The notes beneath the pieces were generated by a model. That model ran no database searches, was not told where the DNA came from, and saw only the letters and a list, made by a program, of their open reading frames with translations. The position numbers and the translations under genes are program-made. DNA of 64,000 bases from Rhodococcus sp. SMB37. GTDB lineage: Bacteria > Actinomycetota > Actinomycetes > Mycobacteriales > Mycobacteriaceae. The stretch spans positions 248,001 to 312,000 of the forward strand of contig NZ_SLVY01000003.1 in assembly GCF_004345605.1 (NCBI RefSeq), given 5' to 3'. Shown here piece after piece: positions 46,801-53,814 of the stretch (within the stretch, counting starts at the first letter, position 1; each line of letters starts with the position of its first letter).

Positions 46801-47168
46801 GGTTCGGTCTCGGCGGTAGCCATCGAATCACCACCCGGAAGCTGTTGGAGCTCGACTCCAGTGCCCCCGTCGAAGCGCCGACATCGGCCACACTCAGCCC
46901 GGAATGGCAGGAAGTGTTCGACTCCACCGTCTCCGACGTCGAGAAGCAACTCGTCCTCGCACTCGCCGATGCCGGCGTGCCCGTACCCGAGGTGGGCTAC
47001 GAAACCGACGACGGTGATGTGGTGGACTTCGTGTGGGGAGATCACCGCATCGGTGTGCTGGTCGAACCGAACGACGAGGTCACTCGTACGATGTCCGAAT
47101 TGGGGTGGACGATATGCCCACCCGATGCAGAACAGATCGCGGCAGCGATGAGGAATGGAGTCTCGTAG
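40830..47168 (+). CDS. Giant DEAD-box helicase with DUF1998 region and probable C-terminal nuclease (DrmA/DrmB-like fusion)
   Basis: A 2112-residue protein with AAGGAGG before ATG 40830. SF2 Walker A is in TTGTGSGKTEAFLYP (about 103-117) and the DEAD-type box is VLDEFHTYDG (about 235). Motifs V/VI lie far downstream, in PTLEMGIDIGDLS and YLQRVGRAGR (about 1058-1090), so a large insert (about 350-950) splits the helicase lobes. Several Cys pairs lie throughout (CRHCG, CPACG, CSVC, CPQCG, CPRCG, CSSCG). The DUF1998 region is at about 1530-1670 (HDTVPGGTGYLAEF, CDCADHDRLACHKCLLPF). At about 1740-1860 a Vsr/DUF559-like pattern (KPDYEL...LFADGRKYHA, VADDAAKRAIL, GHLVWSL) suggests a PD-(D/E)xK nuclease. 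It may combine DISARM DrmA and DrmB roles in one chain. Confidence 0.8.
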   Translation: MGTLLPTLQANRLHDGLTDYLATTFALTDPDAQGALSDFVGHPNTGMFKGPYVRLRLPFASAGGNWGMHLDWWPRGFAPYGHQSAAFERLSTKFHDRPQPTLVTTGTGSGKTEAFLYPILDHVLRAKAAGVTGMKALVLYPMNALANDQAERLARLITEHPELSGVSAGLYTGEQSTGGRTKVSEEGLITDRSLMHSAPPDILLTNYKMLDHLLLHPDRADIWRLSADSLQYVVLDEFHTYDGAQGTDVAMLLRRLGLTVKSHWTDASPVTEADRARPLGRITPVATSATLGSKAEPTAMLEFAHTVFGESFDADAVIGETRLNRSEWLADRDTTLDRLYRPITPSITDAVSDLDATARTLGNAALTSAVLAKLFERTYDLDTNRGLSPTELRHLDAAEQLHLLKAHPLMHRLLDHAVDAASLADLTFALFDAPTSERDTRRVRAEQQRFLDYLFAALSHIRAEVGRSALNVDVHLWIRELSRIDRAVATGTSYRWSDDGVHEDGDVMHLPAVFCRHCGRSGWGARLAPTGHTLDVTDDAIRADHAAGTSRFRALISAPAEALIDAAQPDSSIEGLRWFRIDDREISDTAPDSDSTEHLEGKVLPVLVLTGANAEEESKNDMCPACGAADGIRFLGSAVATQLSVTLSNLFGDATLDVDEKKALMFTDSVQDAAHRAGFVQARSHTLSLRSTLRSALGNTALTLPELRDAVIARTGEDPARRYHLLAPDIVDHDEFTPFWRSDAPTKARKGATKKVEKRLEFDIDLEFGLQSRLGRTLELTGSAVAEVDLGGPERPVRLGRAALNATEHQLSLTPPDNAAIARWVRGTVERVRTRGAIRHSWLLKYIEKDANRRWVWGARPKGEGMPAFPKGRPAPAFPAIGSRTVPEGFDAITAVSSWYARWASQCLGVSPFDGSFLARSLFSVLAEQRVLTAVLTESGLTAYGLPPTAVTVSAPSDEDLAAGRHLLVCSVCQTPTPGSATAVDELDGAPCLLVRCPGTLARSPKAQNFYRRLYDSSEMKRVVAREHTSLLPTATRLGYETAFKRGGADPQAPNVLVATPTLEMGIDIGDLSTVMLGSLPRTVSSYLQRVGRAGRLTGNSLILAFVRGRGEHLPKLYDPTSVIQGDVRPPATFLTAEEILQRQYVAHVIDRLARDPNTVAPRGARAVLGSFDPDSWMAGLLTAVDTDANQLVDGFLAQFNDVLDDTTRDSLRAWATPGDDGMPSRLVTDLQEAVHRWNRDLTELTARRAAVEAEMPEFERRAASPAATDDDLRDLRTAKGSLRLLGGQIHDLTDDYWISVLERYGVLPNYTLLDDSVTLDVGVTWIDPDTNQYMGEATSYQRGSRVALTELAPGATFYAQGLAARIDAVDLGAGESNIHTWRLCPQCGWAGITLAGEEPPIVHSCPRCGTGAIADVSQQLQVVEMARVSAEVRRDEASINDARDERHKESFTVVTAADIDPVNVDRAWFVEDHEFGAEYLRRIDVRWLNMGRRTSQGRTRHIAGQESTTGLFRVCSSCGQLDKAVGRNSRYEHRSWCRHRNAATEHVREIALARTLRTQGVLLHLPRSLEYDMFAHPSLSAAILLGLRQVIGGSPEHLDVVTITDALYAPTQRALLIHDTVPGGTGYLAEFADPAKVWAVLDAARTVVKTCDCADHDRLACHKCLLPFSPPHELDRVSRKVAVRVLEQILGVDNDTEPDQQAWLAAVTEEAPSQPVGSEESPLEKEFYAAFVERLRSIGATVKESPGTYGPSASIVLPGKKIRTWKLTPQVHMANSKPDYELSTPDPDIPRIALFADGRKYHAMPGDLNRVADDAAKRAILRDSGHLVWSLGHEDLQRFKANETVTPAWLTDQVAANVMKAGNLRPALVKLLSADPITMLLAFISDPDREAWEMVGRWLPFAFVNGSNRAKGDGDTIAAAALVLLDGGKATFGDGVDMCWAYADGPLTVTATMRTDTRAMNAVVVVDDDDDQIEMLDGRAWKEWLRLSNWFGLGGSHRITTRKLLELDSSAPVEAPTSATLSPEWQEVFDSTVSDVEKQLVLALADAGVPVPEVGYETDDGDVVDFVWGDHRIGVLVEPNDEVTRTMSELGWTICPPDAEQIAAAMRNGVS

Positions 47169-49414
47169 TGGCGAACCTGGTCATCGCATCGAATACCAAG
47201 GCAATGAAGAAGCTCGAGAAGTCCACCAACGACAAGGTGTGGGCGTTCATCGAGAAGCTCTCTGCCGATCACACCGCTCCTGGTCTCCACATCGAGCCGA
47301 TCCAGGGCGCTATCGACCCGCGCGTTCGTACCGGACGAGTGGATCTGAACTTTCGCGCGATCCTGTTCAAGGTCGACTCCAAGCTCGGCGATGATCCGAC
47401 TTTCATCTACATGGGCACGTGGAAGCACGACGTAGCCAACAAGCTTGCCGAACGCTCAAAGCTGCGTGTCAATCCGATCAACGGCGTCCTCGAAGGCATC
47501 ATCGGTGAGCTCGACGGTGAAGAAGACCGCAAGAAGCGAACTGTCGTGCCCGATCCTCGAGGCGAACTGAACCGAGCTGTGAAGGAGCAGCCGAAGTCGT
47601 ACCTCGGTGCAACGTTCAGTCTTTCGGACCTCACCGATCGACTGGGCCTTGAACTCGACTTGGCCGAACGTGCACTGGCCGCACCCGACGAGGACGCCGT
47701 TCTCGACATCGCAGCGAATGCAGTGGGATGGCAGGGCAGTGCTCTACTCGACCTTGCCACCGGCCTGCACATCGACTCGATCCGCGAGAAACACGGCTTC
47801 ACCGACAGCCCCGTCGACGACACTCTCGACGAAGACGAGCAGATTCTGAAGGCGCTCGAACGGCCCGCGTCGAAGATGCAGTTCACGTTCGTCGAAGACA
47901 ACGAGGAGCTTCGCCGCGTCATCGAGGGTGGCGACTTCGCGGCGTGGCGGACGTTCTTGCATCCGGAGCAGCGCAAGTATGTCGAGCAGAACTTCAACGG
48001 TGCCTTCCGCCTGTCCGGTGGCGCCGGCACCGGCAAGACCGTGGTAGCGATCCATCGGGCTCGTCGCATGGCGAAAGCAGACCCGACCGCGCGGATTGTG
48101 CTCACCACCTACAACAAGACCCTTGCTGCTGATCTCAAGGCTGCATTGAAGACCCTCGACCCCGAGATTCCCGTTGCGGACCACCCCGGCGAACCAGGGG
48201 TCTACGTCGACGGCATCGACGCGCTCGGCTACGCAGTGCTCAACCAGACCGGCGACATCGGTGACGCTGCCGAAGCTGTACTCGGATACCGCACAGAACT
48301 CACCCACCAGAGAACCTCCACCGACAAGCTGTGGCGCGACGTCGCGCAGTCGGTCAGCAGTGGGCTCGATCCGAAACTCGCAACACCCGGATTCCTCGAG
48401 AACGAGTATGTGGCCGTGGTTCTCGCCAACAAGGTGACGACGCTCGAACAGTACGCAAAGGTCGCGCGCCCGGGACGCGGCGTGCGTCTCACCCGTCCAC
48501 AACGCATCGCAGTGTGGAGACTCGTCGAGGCGTTCAGAAGGCAGAGCCGCATGGACGGCAGCCTGAGCTTCCCGGAGATCCTTGCGGTCGCCGCCGAACA
48601 ACTACGGTTGCGGGTCGAAGCCGGCAAGGACTTCATCGCTGACCATGTACTGGTCGACGAAGCTCAAGATCTGCACGCGACGCACTGGGCGCTCCTTCGC
48701 AGTCTGGTCACAGAAGGCCCGAACGACCTGTTCATCGCAGAAGACTCCCACCAGCGGATCTACGGGCAGCCCGTCGTGCTCGGGCGACTCGGGATCAAAA
48801 TTGTGGGACGTGCTCGGCGCCTGACACTGAACTACCGCACGACCGCCCAGAATCTGCACTTCGCTGTGAGTGTTCTCGCCGGTGCAGAGTACAAGGATCT
48901 CGAACAGGGCGAAGAGTCCACAACAGAGTACAGGTCTGCTCGGTTGGGTCCGGATCCCAAGTTGGTCGAGTGTAAGGATCCCGCAGACGAACTGGACCAG
49001 GTCGCATCTTTGATCCACAGCTGGATCGAGCCCGATGTCGAGGGGAACAAGGTCGACCCGTCCACGATCGCCGTCCTCACTCGCGGACAGAACGATCGCA
49101 GTCAGTTCGTTCGGGCACTCGGCGAGCGTGGTATCGAAGCGCGCGCGCTGGACAGCAGCCCTGCAACCACTGGACACGTGCAGGTCCTCACTATGCATCG
49201 TGCCAAGGGCATGGAGTTCTCTCGCGTCATCCTTGCCGGTGTAGACAATGCGCACGTCCCCTCCGCCGCAACGCTGCGGTCCGTCCCGGAAGAGGAACAG
49301 GCCGAGGCACTTCTGCGGGAGCGGTCACTACTGTACGTCGCTGCCAGTCGTGCGCGAGATGCGCTTGTGGTGACGTGGAGTGGGAAGAAGTCCGTGTTGT
49401 TGACCATCGCCTGA
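47168..49414 (+). CDS. UvrD/Rep-type helicase with RelE-like N-terminal domain
   Basis: A 748-residue protein. Residues about 1-105 resemble the RelE/ParE toxin fold (SNTKAMKKLEKS, IDPRVRTGRVDLNFRAILF, FIYMGTWKHDVANKLAERS). The remainder is an SF1A helicase: Walker A LSGGAGTGKTVVAIH (about 282-296), Walker B VLVDEAQDLHA (about 494), then NYRTT, LTMHRAKGMEF (about 673) and LYVAASRARDAL. GTG 47168 shares a base with the stop of the giant helicase, so they are co-translated. Domain combinations like this occur in defence islands. Whether the N-terminal domain cleaves RNA or only holds a partner cannot be told from sequence. Confidence 0.82.
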   Translation: MANLVIASNTKAMKKLEKSTNDKVWAFIEKLSADHTAPGLHIEPIQGAIDPRVRTGRVDLNFRAILFKVDSKLGDDPTFIYMGTWKHDVANKLAERSKLRVNPINGVLEGIIGELDGEEDRKKRTVVPDPRGELNRAVKEQPKSYLGATFSLSDLTDRLGLELDLAERALAAPDEDAVLDIAANAVGWQGSALLDLATGLHIDSIREKHGFTDSPVDDTLDEDEQILKALERPASKMQFTFVEDNEELRRVIEGGDFAAWRTFLHPEQRKYVEQNFNGAFRLSGGAGTGKTVVAIHRARRMAKADPTARIVLTTYNKTLAADLKAALKTLDPEIPVADHPGEPGVYVDGIDALGYAVLNQTGDIGDAAEAVLGYRTELTHQRTSTDKLWRDVAQSVSSGLDPKLATPGFLENEYVAVVLANKVTTLEQYAKVARPGRGVRLTRPQRIAVWRLVEAFRRQSRMDGSLSFPEILAVAAEQLRLRVEAGKDFIADHVLVDEAQDLHATHWALLRSLVTEGPNDLFIAEDSHQRIYGQPVVLGRLGIKIVGRARRLTLNYRTTAQNLHFAVSVLAGAEYKDLEQGEESTTEYRSARLGPDPKLVECKDPADELDQVASLIHSWIEPDVEGNKVDPSTIAVLTRGQNDRSQFVRALGERGIEARALDSSPATTGHVQVLTMHRAKGMEFSRVILAGVDNAHVPSAATLRSVPEEEQAEALLRERSLLYVAASRARDALVVTWSGKKSVLLTIA

Positions 49415-49431
49415 ATCGTTCACACAACGAT
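49415..49431 (+). terminator. Short hairpin after the helicase operon
   Basis: ATCGTT (49415-49420) pairs with AACGAT (49426-49431) around CACAC, starting right after the stop codon at 49414. The stem is short and AT-rich, so it is only a weak terminator candidate. Confidence 0.25.
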
Positions 49432-49872
49432 ACCGATTCTGTCAAATGAACCTGATGCAACCTTCCCGCCATCACGTGGGGCGGCAGCTTGCCAGATCAG
49501 CCGACACACGAGTACGCCGCCCCACGCCGAACGCGCCTATTGCGCGCAGATTCGCACTTCTCGCCGCTCTCATGGCAATCCCGCAGGCTCCATACCCCCG
49601 AGAAGAGCACTGCACCTCTCAGGGTGGTGGCAGCTTGAGCCTCGAAGGTGTCGACGCCACTATTACCAGGCGTGGGGACCTGCAGCGGAGAGGCAACACG
49701 TGCACGACCGTCTTTCGCGGTGGAGCACACAGCTCACGAAACTCCATGCGCCCGTTCAGTCGCCATTGTTGGTGCGCAGTCGCCCGAACGAGACCCCCTA
49801 CTCTGTGCTGGATCGAGAGGTCCATTTCAATCACATCGTCACAGTCCACTCTCATCTAGCTAGGGTTGAAGT
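49432..49872. other. Gene-free stretch right of the defence operon
   Basis: About 440 bases without a convincing coding frame. The open frames have unnatural composition (Arg/Ser/Pro rich) and no plausible starts with ribosome sites. I see no repeats or terminal inverted repeats in it. Confidence 0.5.
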
Positions 49873-50412
49873 TTGCAACTATCACTCGCTATTCCCATCG
49901 CTACTGCCATCATCGCAGCCACCGTTTCAGCGACGATCAGCTGGACCACCGCCCGACGAGCTCAGTTCGAACGCGTCATTAACGTACTCGATCTGATATC
50001 AAGTTCAACGGTCGCTGACGCCAGACATGAACTCGGTAGCATAATTCACAGCGGCGACACCCGGGTCGAGAACGAACCAGACATCAGAAAATTGCGCATC
50101 AAAGATCTATTCACGGTGCTGTGGGCGATCCAACGTATCCATGCAGTAAACCAGTCAATTTCAAATTGGGCTAATAGACCAAAGTCCTGGCTACGGCGGA
50201 TGCCAATAATAGGGAAAATGTCGACAATAAAACACACAAAGCACCGAGGGCCGCGAGGACTACTCCGCAACTCGTGTCAAGACTGGATTTCCTACTGGAA
50301 AAGGAACCTACCACAAGTCCGAATTCAACTTGGACTGTCGCCAGAATCCACCAAAGAGTCAGAAGTGGCGCTCAATGCCCTCGCGGAGGAATGGGCTCAG
50401 CCCATGAGCTAG
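49873..50412 (+). CDS. Small membrane-anchored protein of unknown function
   Basis: A 179-residue frame starting at TTG 49873. The N-terminus is a single hydrophobic helix (about 3-22, LSLAIPIATAIIAATVSATI) followed by a soluble helical domain (RRAQFERVINVLDLISSS, DLFTVLWAIQRIHAV). The layout recalls small anchored proteins with DUF4760-like helical domains, but I cannot assign one. GC is lower than surrounding DNA, like the PARIS-type pair. It lies at the right border of the island on the same strand and could be an accessory gene. No clear ribosome site is visible, so the start is unsure. Confidence 0.5.
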   Translation: MQLSLAIPIATAIIAATVSATISWTTARRAQFERVINVLDLISSSTVADARHELGSIIHSGDTRVENEPDIRKLRIKDLFTVLWAIQRIHAVNQSISNWANRPKSWLRRMPIIGKMSTIKHTKHRGPRGLLRNSCQDWISYWKRNLPQVRIQLGLSPESTKESEVALNALAEEWAQPMS

Positions 50413-50610
50413 GTGGCCCGCACTCAGTGAGCAGGGCCACCATGCTTTAAGCCTTATCGCCCGATCAGCTCGCATCCCCCCTGAGGGGCGATCCTTCCGA
50501 CCTCGGGCCTGCCGAGCCGTATGCTGCCCGAACCCTCCGCCTCCTGGACCGCTCCCTGGACACATATACGATGAAGAAGCCAAGCATCGCAAATTTCACG
50601 AGCTGCACCT

Positions 50611-51420
50611 GTGCGAGATCCCGGATTCTTCAGCCGCATCGAGCCAGGATACGAAATCTACTTCTGGCTCGCCAAGACGGGATTGCTTTCACGAGTACGC
50701 TCAACGACAAGTCTTTACGAGTTAGAACCGACGTCAGCACCCGCCCACTGGGTCGATGCACATGACGAGGAATATACTCATCGATTCGAGTTCGAAACGG
50801 TCAGTGAGAGCCTTGTCAAGACAACGACCTGGAAAGAAATCCAACAACGACACGGGCGAAATTACGCAGCACAGGCGCCTGCCAACGAGATCGCCGATTC
50901 CGAGGCCGAGGCCCACCTTCGATCGTTGTTCTCCGTTCAAAGCGACTCTGCATTCGACGACCTCTCCAACTTCGAGGAAGGGAAACACGATGCCCCCACA
51001 AACTACGAGAAGGGTGAGGACTTACGTACACGCGCGCATCGAGAAATCACGGTGCGCCGAGGCCAGAAGAAGTTCCGCAAAGCGCTCTTCGCCGCCTACA
51101 GAAACCGCTGCGCGGTTACTGGATCCTCTGTCTACTCCGTTCTCGAAGCAGCGCATATCGACCGATAGTTCGGCGATCACAGCAATCACGTCACCAACGG
51201 CCTCCTTCTGCGCGCTGACCTCCACACACTGTTCGACCTCCAGCTGTGGGCTGTCAGTGACGAACTAACCGTCATGGTGGCGCCTTGGCTGAAATACAGC
51301 GAGTACGGCGAATACGATGGAGCCTCGCTCGAACTACCCAAGAATCCGATGCACCACCCGGACCCAGATGCTCTTGCCCGCCACCGGAAATCGTGTGGCT
51401 GGATAACACAACCGGTCTAG
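50611..51420 (+). pseudogene. HNH endonuclease interrupted by an in-frame amber codon
   Basis: Reading from GTG 50611, the frame encodes a restriction-type HNH endonuclease: KFRKALFAAYRNRCAVTGS, LEAAHIDR, then TAG at 51166. The same frame continues with FGDHSNHVTNGLLLRADLHTLFD and a normal end at 51418. The His of EAAH, the Asn of HVTNG and the DLHTLFD block are exactly those of the HNH_2 type, so the TAG falls inside the active site and replaces one residue (probably Tyr). Without suppression the product ends before the second half of the motif. The N-terminus may also be truncated. It would otherwise be a modification-dependent or ordinary restriction nuclease. Confidence 0.75.
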
Positions 51421-51582
51421 CTCCACCGAGCACCTGCGACCGCGTAGGCCACAACCCTACGAAACGCACACTCAATCCGCAGTGTCTACGTCTCCACCGA
51501 TTCTGCGCCAGAAGGTGAAACGGCGCCTCCACGCTACAAGCCCTCCAGCGGCTCTGTTATCGAAACAGAAGGACTGGAGCCT

Positions 51583-51712
51583 GTGCGGATCCTGATCCTC
51601 ACGACCTATGCCACCGACGAGAATGTATGCCAGGCGCTCGAAACCCTCGAACTCGACGAAGATCCACGGAAAGTGTTCGGCAACTGTGAGGCGTCAGGGA
51701 GTCGGCTGAGGG
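51583..51712 (+). pseudogene. Fragment of a NarL-type response regulator receiver domain
   Basis: From GTG 51583 the first 20 residues (VRILILTTYATDENVCQAL) match the fourth-strand region of NarL/FixJ receiver domains (usually xRVLVLTTF-DxDEYVYEAL). Similarity fades after that, and no start, phosphoacceptor region or output domain is present. It is a small remnant trapped next to the SGNH hydrolase gene. Confidence 0.4.
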
Positions 51713-52423
51713 TCAATGTCTGCGCAGCAGCCCGGCTTCGAGCGTCTCGGCGATCAGGGCCGCGCCCTTGCTGTTCTGGTGGACGTGGTCGACGGTGAGG
51801 AGGAGCCCTCTCCGATCGGAGATCGTGTCGAGGCTGCGGCCCAGGATCCGACGCTCAGCGAGCATGGCGAAGAACCCCGGCACGGTCATCTCCTGGTATG
51901 GGACGGCGGCGGGCCGCTCGGCCGCGAGCTCCGCGACCTGCCGCTCATGGACGGGTAGGTAGACGACCCCGTGGCTGGCGGCCAGGTCGGCGATCATCGT
52001 GCTGTACCGCGCCGACGCCTCTGCCGGCGACGCTTCCAGGTCCTGTCCGAGCACAGGAATGGAGGACAGGCCGATCTCCGCATCGGTCTCGGACCGGAGC
52101 CTGTCGACCACGCGGCCGAGACAGTCCTCGAACCAGCCCGGCGAAGGCTCGGTCGGCAGCTGCTTGCGCTTCTTCCAGCGATCGAGGGCGAATCCGGGCA
52201 GACTCGCCCTGGCGTCGTTGGTCCCGATCATGACCGTGACCAGGTCAGCCGGGGTCGAAACCACCTCGTCGAGCCGCTGCAGCAGATTCCATGCGAAGTC
52301 GCCGTTGGCCGCGAATCGGCCCGTGCTCACACGTCCGGGCATCAGTGCGGAGAGCGGGGCGAGATAGTCGGCGCTGAGCTGCGCTCGGGTCAGGCTGTCA
52401 CCAATTGCCGACAGGCGGATCAT
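51713..52423 (-). CDS. SGNH/GDSL-family hydrolase
   Basis: A 236-residue esterase-like protein. Block I is AIGDSLTRAQL (Ser about 9), block III is MIGTNDAR (about 72-79), and the catalytic Asp-His pair is in TVDHVHQNSKG (about 212-222). Gly of block II probably lies in RFAANGDFAWNL. No signal peptide is visible. The ATG at 52423 is preceded by GGAAGGA; the longer in-frame extension upstream overlaps the divergent AraC gene and is rejected. The substrate is unknown. Divergent transcription from the AraC gene suggests control by it. Confidence 0.85.
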   Translation of the reverse strand: MIRLSAIGDSLTRAQLSADYLAPLSALMPGRVSTGRFAANGDFAWNLLQRLDEVVSTPADLVTVMIGTNDARASLPGFALDRWKKRKQLPTEPSPGWFEDCLGRVVDRLRSETDAEIGLSSIPVLGQDLEASPAEASARYSTMIADLAASHGVVYLPVHERQVAELAAERPAAVPYQEMTVPGFFAMLAERRILGRSLDTISDRRGLLLTVDHVHQNSKGAALIAETLEAGLLRRH

Positions 52424-52473
52424 GATTGGTCCTTCCGGTGAGCGCGCGTGGCGCTCGTGCGTAGATTGATGGG

Positions 52474-53317
52474 GTGACTGTGGGTTCAGCGACACGGGTG
52501 ACAGCGCAGCCTTCCCCGGCGTTGCGCGGGTATGTAATGTCGTATGACGGTTTCGAACAGCAGGGGTTTCCACCCGGCGTTCATCGGGGCGCACCGGGGC
52601 GCACCGGGGCGCTACCTCACGCTGATCGTCTCCCTGTCCGAGCCGATCCGAGTCGTTCCGGCCGAGGGATGCACGGTTCGCGATGGGCGGTTCGATGCCG
52701 TTGTTGGTGGCCTGACTTCGAAAGCCGTCGCGATCAGACACGAGGGCCGTCAGCACGGCGTCAAGGTGTCGCTGACTCCGATGGGAGCCCGGGCCGTCTA
52801 CGGGATGCCCGCGGCCGCCCTCGCGAACGACGTGGTCGACGTCGGCCACATTCTCGGCGGACTCGGTCGTGAGCTCAGCGATCGGAGCCGCAAAGCTCAT
52901 TCGTGGCGTGAGCGGTTCGCTGCCCTCGATGACGTTCTCCTTTCGGCCGTCCGCGGTCACGACATGAGCCCAGCGGCGCGTGCTGCCATTCGGCCCGAGG
53001 TCCGCGAGGCGTGGCGGCGACTGTTGAGCTCCCGCGGCACAGCCCAGATCGGATCGTTGGCAGCCGAACTCGGATGGAGTCGACGCCACCTGACCAGACA
53101 GTTCCACAGTGAGATCGGCCTGACACCCAAAGAAGCTGCACGTGTTCTGCGCTTCGAGCACGCCTACGTCCTCGCCACGGCAGGTACCCCACCCTCATGG
53201 TCCACAATCGCAGCAGCGACCGGATTCGCCGACCAAGCGCACCTCGTCCGGGACTGGCGCGACTTCACAGGGCTCACCCCAACGGCCTGGCGCGGCAGCG
53301 AACTGCTCGCTCACTAG
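52474..53317 (+). pseudogene. AraC-family regulator put out of frame by a 10-bp tandem duplication
   Basis: From GTG 52474 the frame reads as a normal AraC N-terminus (PSPALRGYVMSYDGFEQQGF, then PPGVHRGAPGR). At 52591-52610 the unit GCACCGGGGC is present twice. Removing one copy restores HRGAPGRYLTLIVSLSEPIR and a single 277-residue frame to 53317. The remainder has the typical C-terminal helix-turn-helix pair (IGSLAAELGWSRRHLTRQF and AAATGFADQAHLVRDW). As written, only an internal ATG at 52544 could start the C-terminal part, giving 257 residues with an odd N-terminus. The locus may be phase-variable, mutated, or mis-assembled. Confidence 0.75.
52586..52611. repeat. 10-bp tandem repeat causing the AraC frameshift
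   Basis: The unit GCACCGGGGC occurs at 52591-52600 and 52601-52610, preceded by GGGGC and followed by GC. Its length (10) is not a multiple of three, so gain or loss of one unit switches the reading frame of the AraC gene. Confidence 0.85.
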
Positions 53318-53329
53318 CGCCGTCAACGG

Positions 53330-53749
53330 TCACCGCATCCGGTGCTCGGTACCGAGCCCGGGAGTGATCGTGAGGATCCGCGCGTCGCCGTCCGCGTCGA
53401 CCGCATGCCATACGCCGGCAGGGTTGACCGTGGCCTCACCCGGACCGAGAGTCACCTGCTCGGTCCCGTCGCCGATCTCACGTATGACGGTGATCGTGCC
53501 GCTGACACACACGATCACCTCGTCACCCGCCGGGTGCCGCTCCCAGTGGTTCCCGCGGCCCTGCTCGTCGATGAGGACGACGAGCCGGCCCTCATTGCCG
53601 TCGTCGGCGACCGCCGCCGCGTAAGCATCGAGGGTCGCAGGTTCGAACGTGAACCCCTCGACCGGTCGGGATCGGCATCCGAGACCGAGATGCAAAGGGG
53701 TGGACTGCAGGTTTACGGCAACGCGGGAGTCTGTCAACTGAAGGTTCAT
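53330..53749 (-). CDS. Cupin-domain protein
   Basis: A 139-residue single-domain cupin. The first cupin motif is seen as GNHWERHPAGDEVIVCVSG (about 68-86) and the second as PGEATVNPAGVWHAVDADG (about 104-122), providing likely metal ligands (two His and Glu/Asp in the first, one His in the second). The function could be a small-molecule binder or dioxygenase-like enzyme. ATG 53749 is used; a TTG six bases upstream is possible. It is convergent with the AraC gene. Confidence 0.8.
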   Translation of the reverse strand: MNLQLTDSRVAVNLQSTPLHLGLGCRSRPVEGFTFEPATLDAYAAAVADDGNEGRLVVLIDEQGRGNHWERHPAGDEVIVCVSGTITVIREIGDGTEQVTLGPGEATVNPAGVWHAVDADGDARILTITPGLGTEHRMR

Positions 53750-53814
53750 GCACAACAGGTTGTCAAGAAGTTCCCTGCCCGGTCTTGAAGAAATGAGACC
53801 TTCGCAACCTGTCC

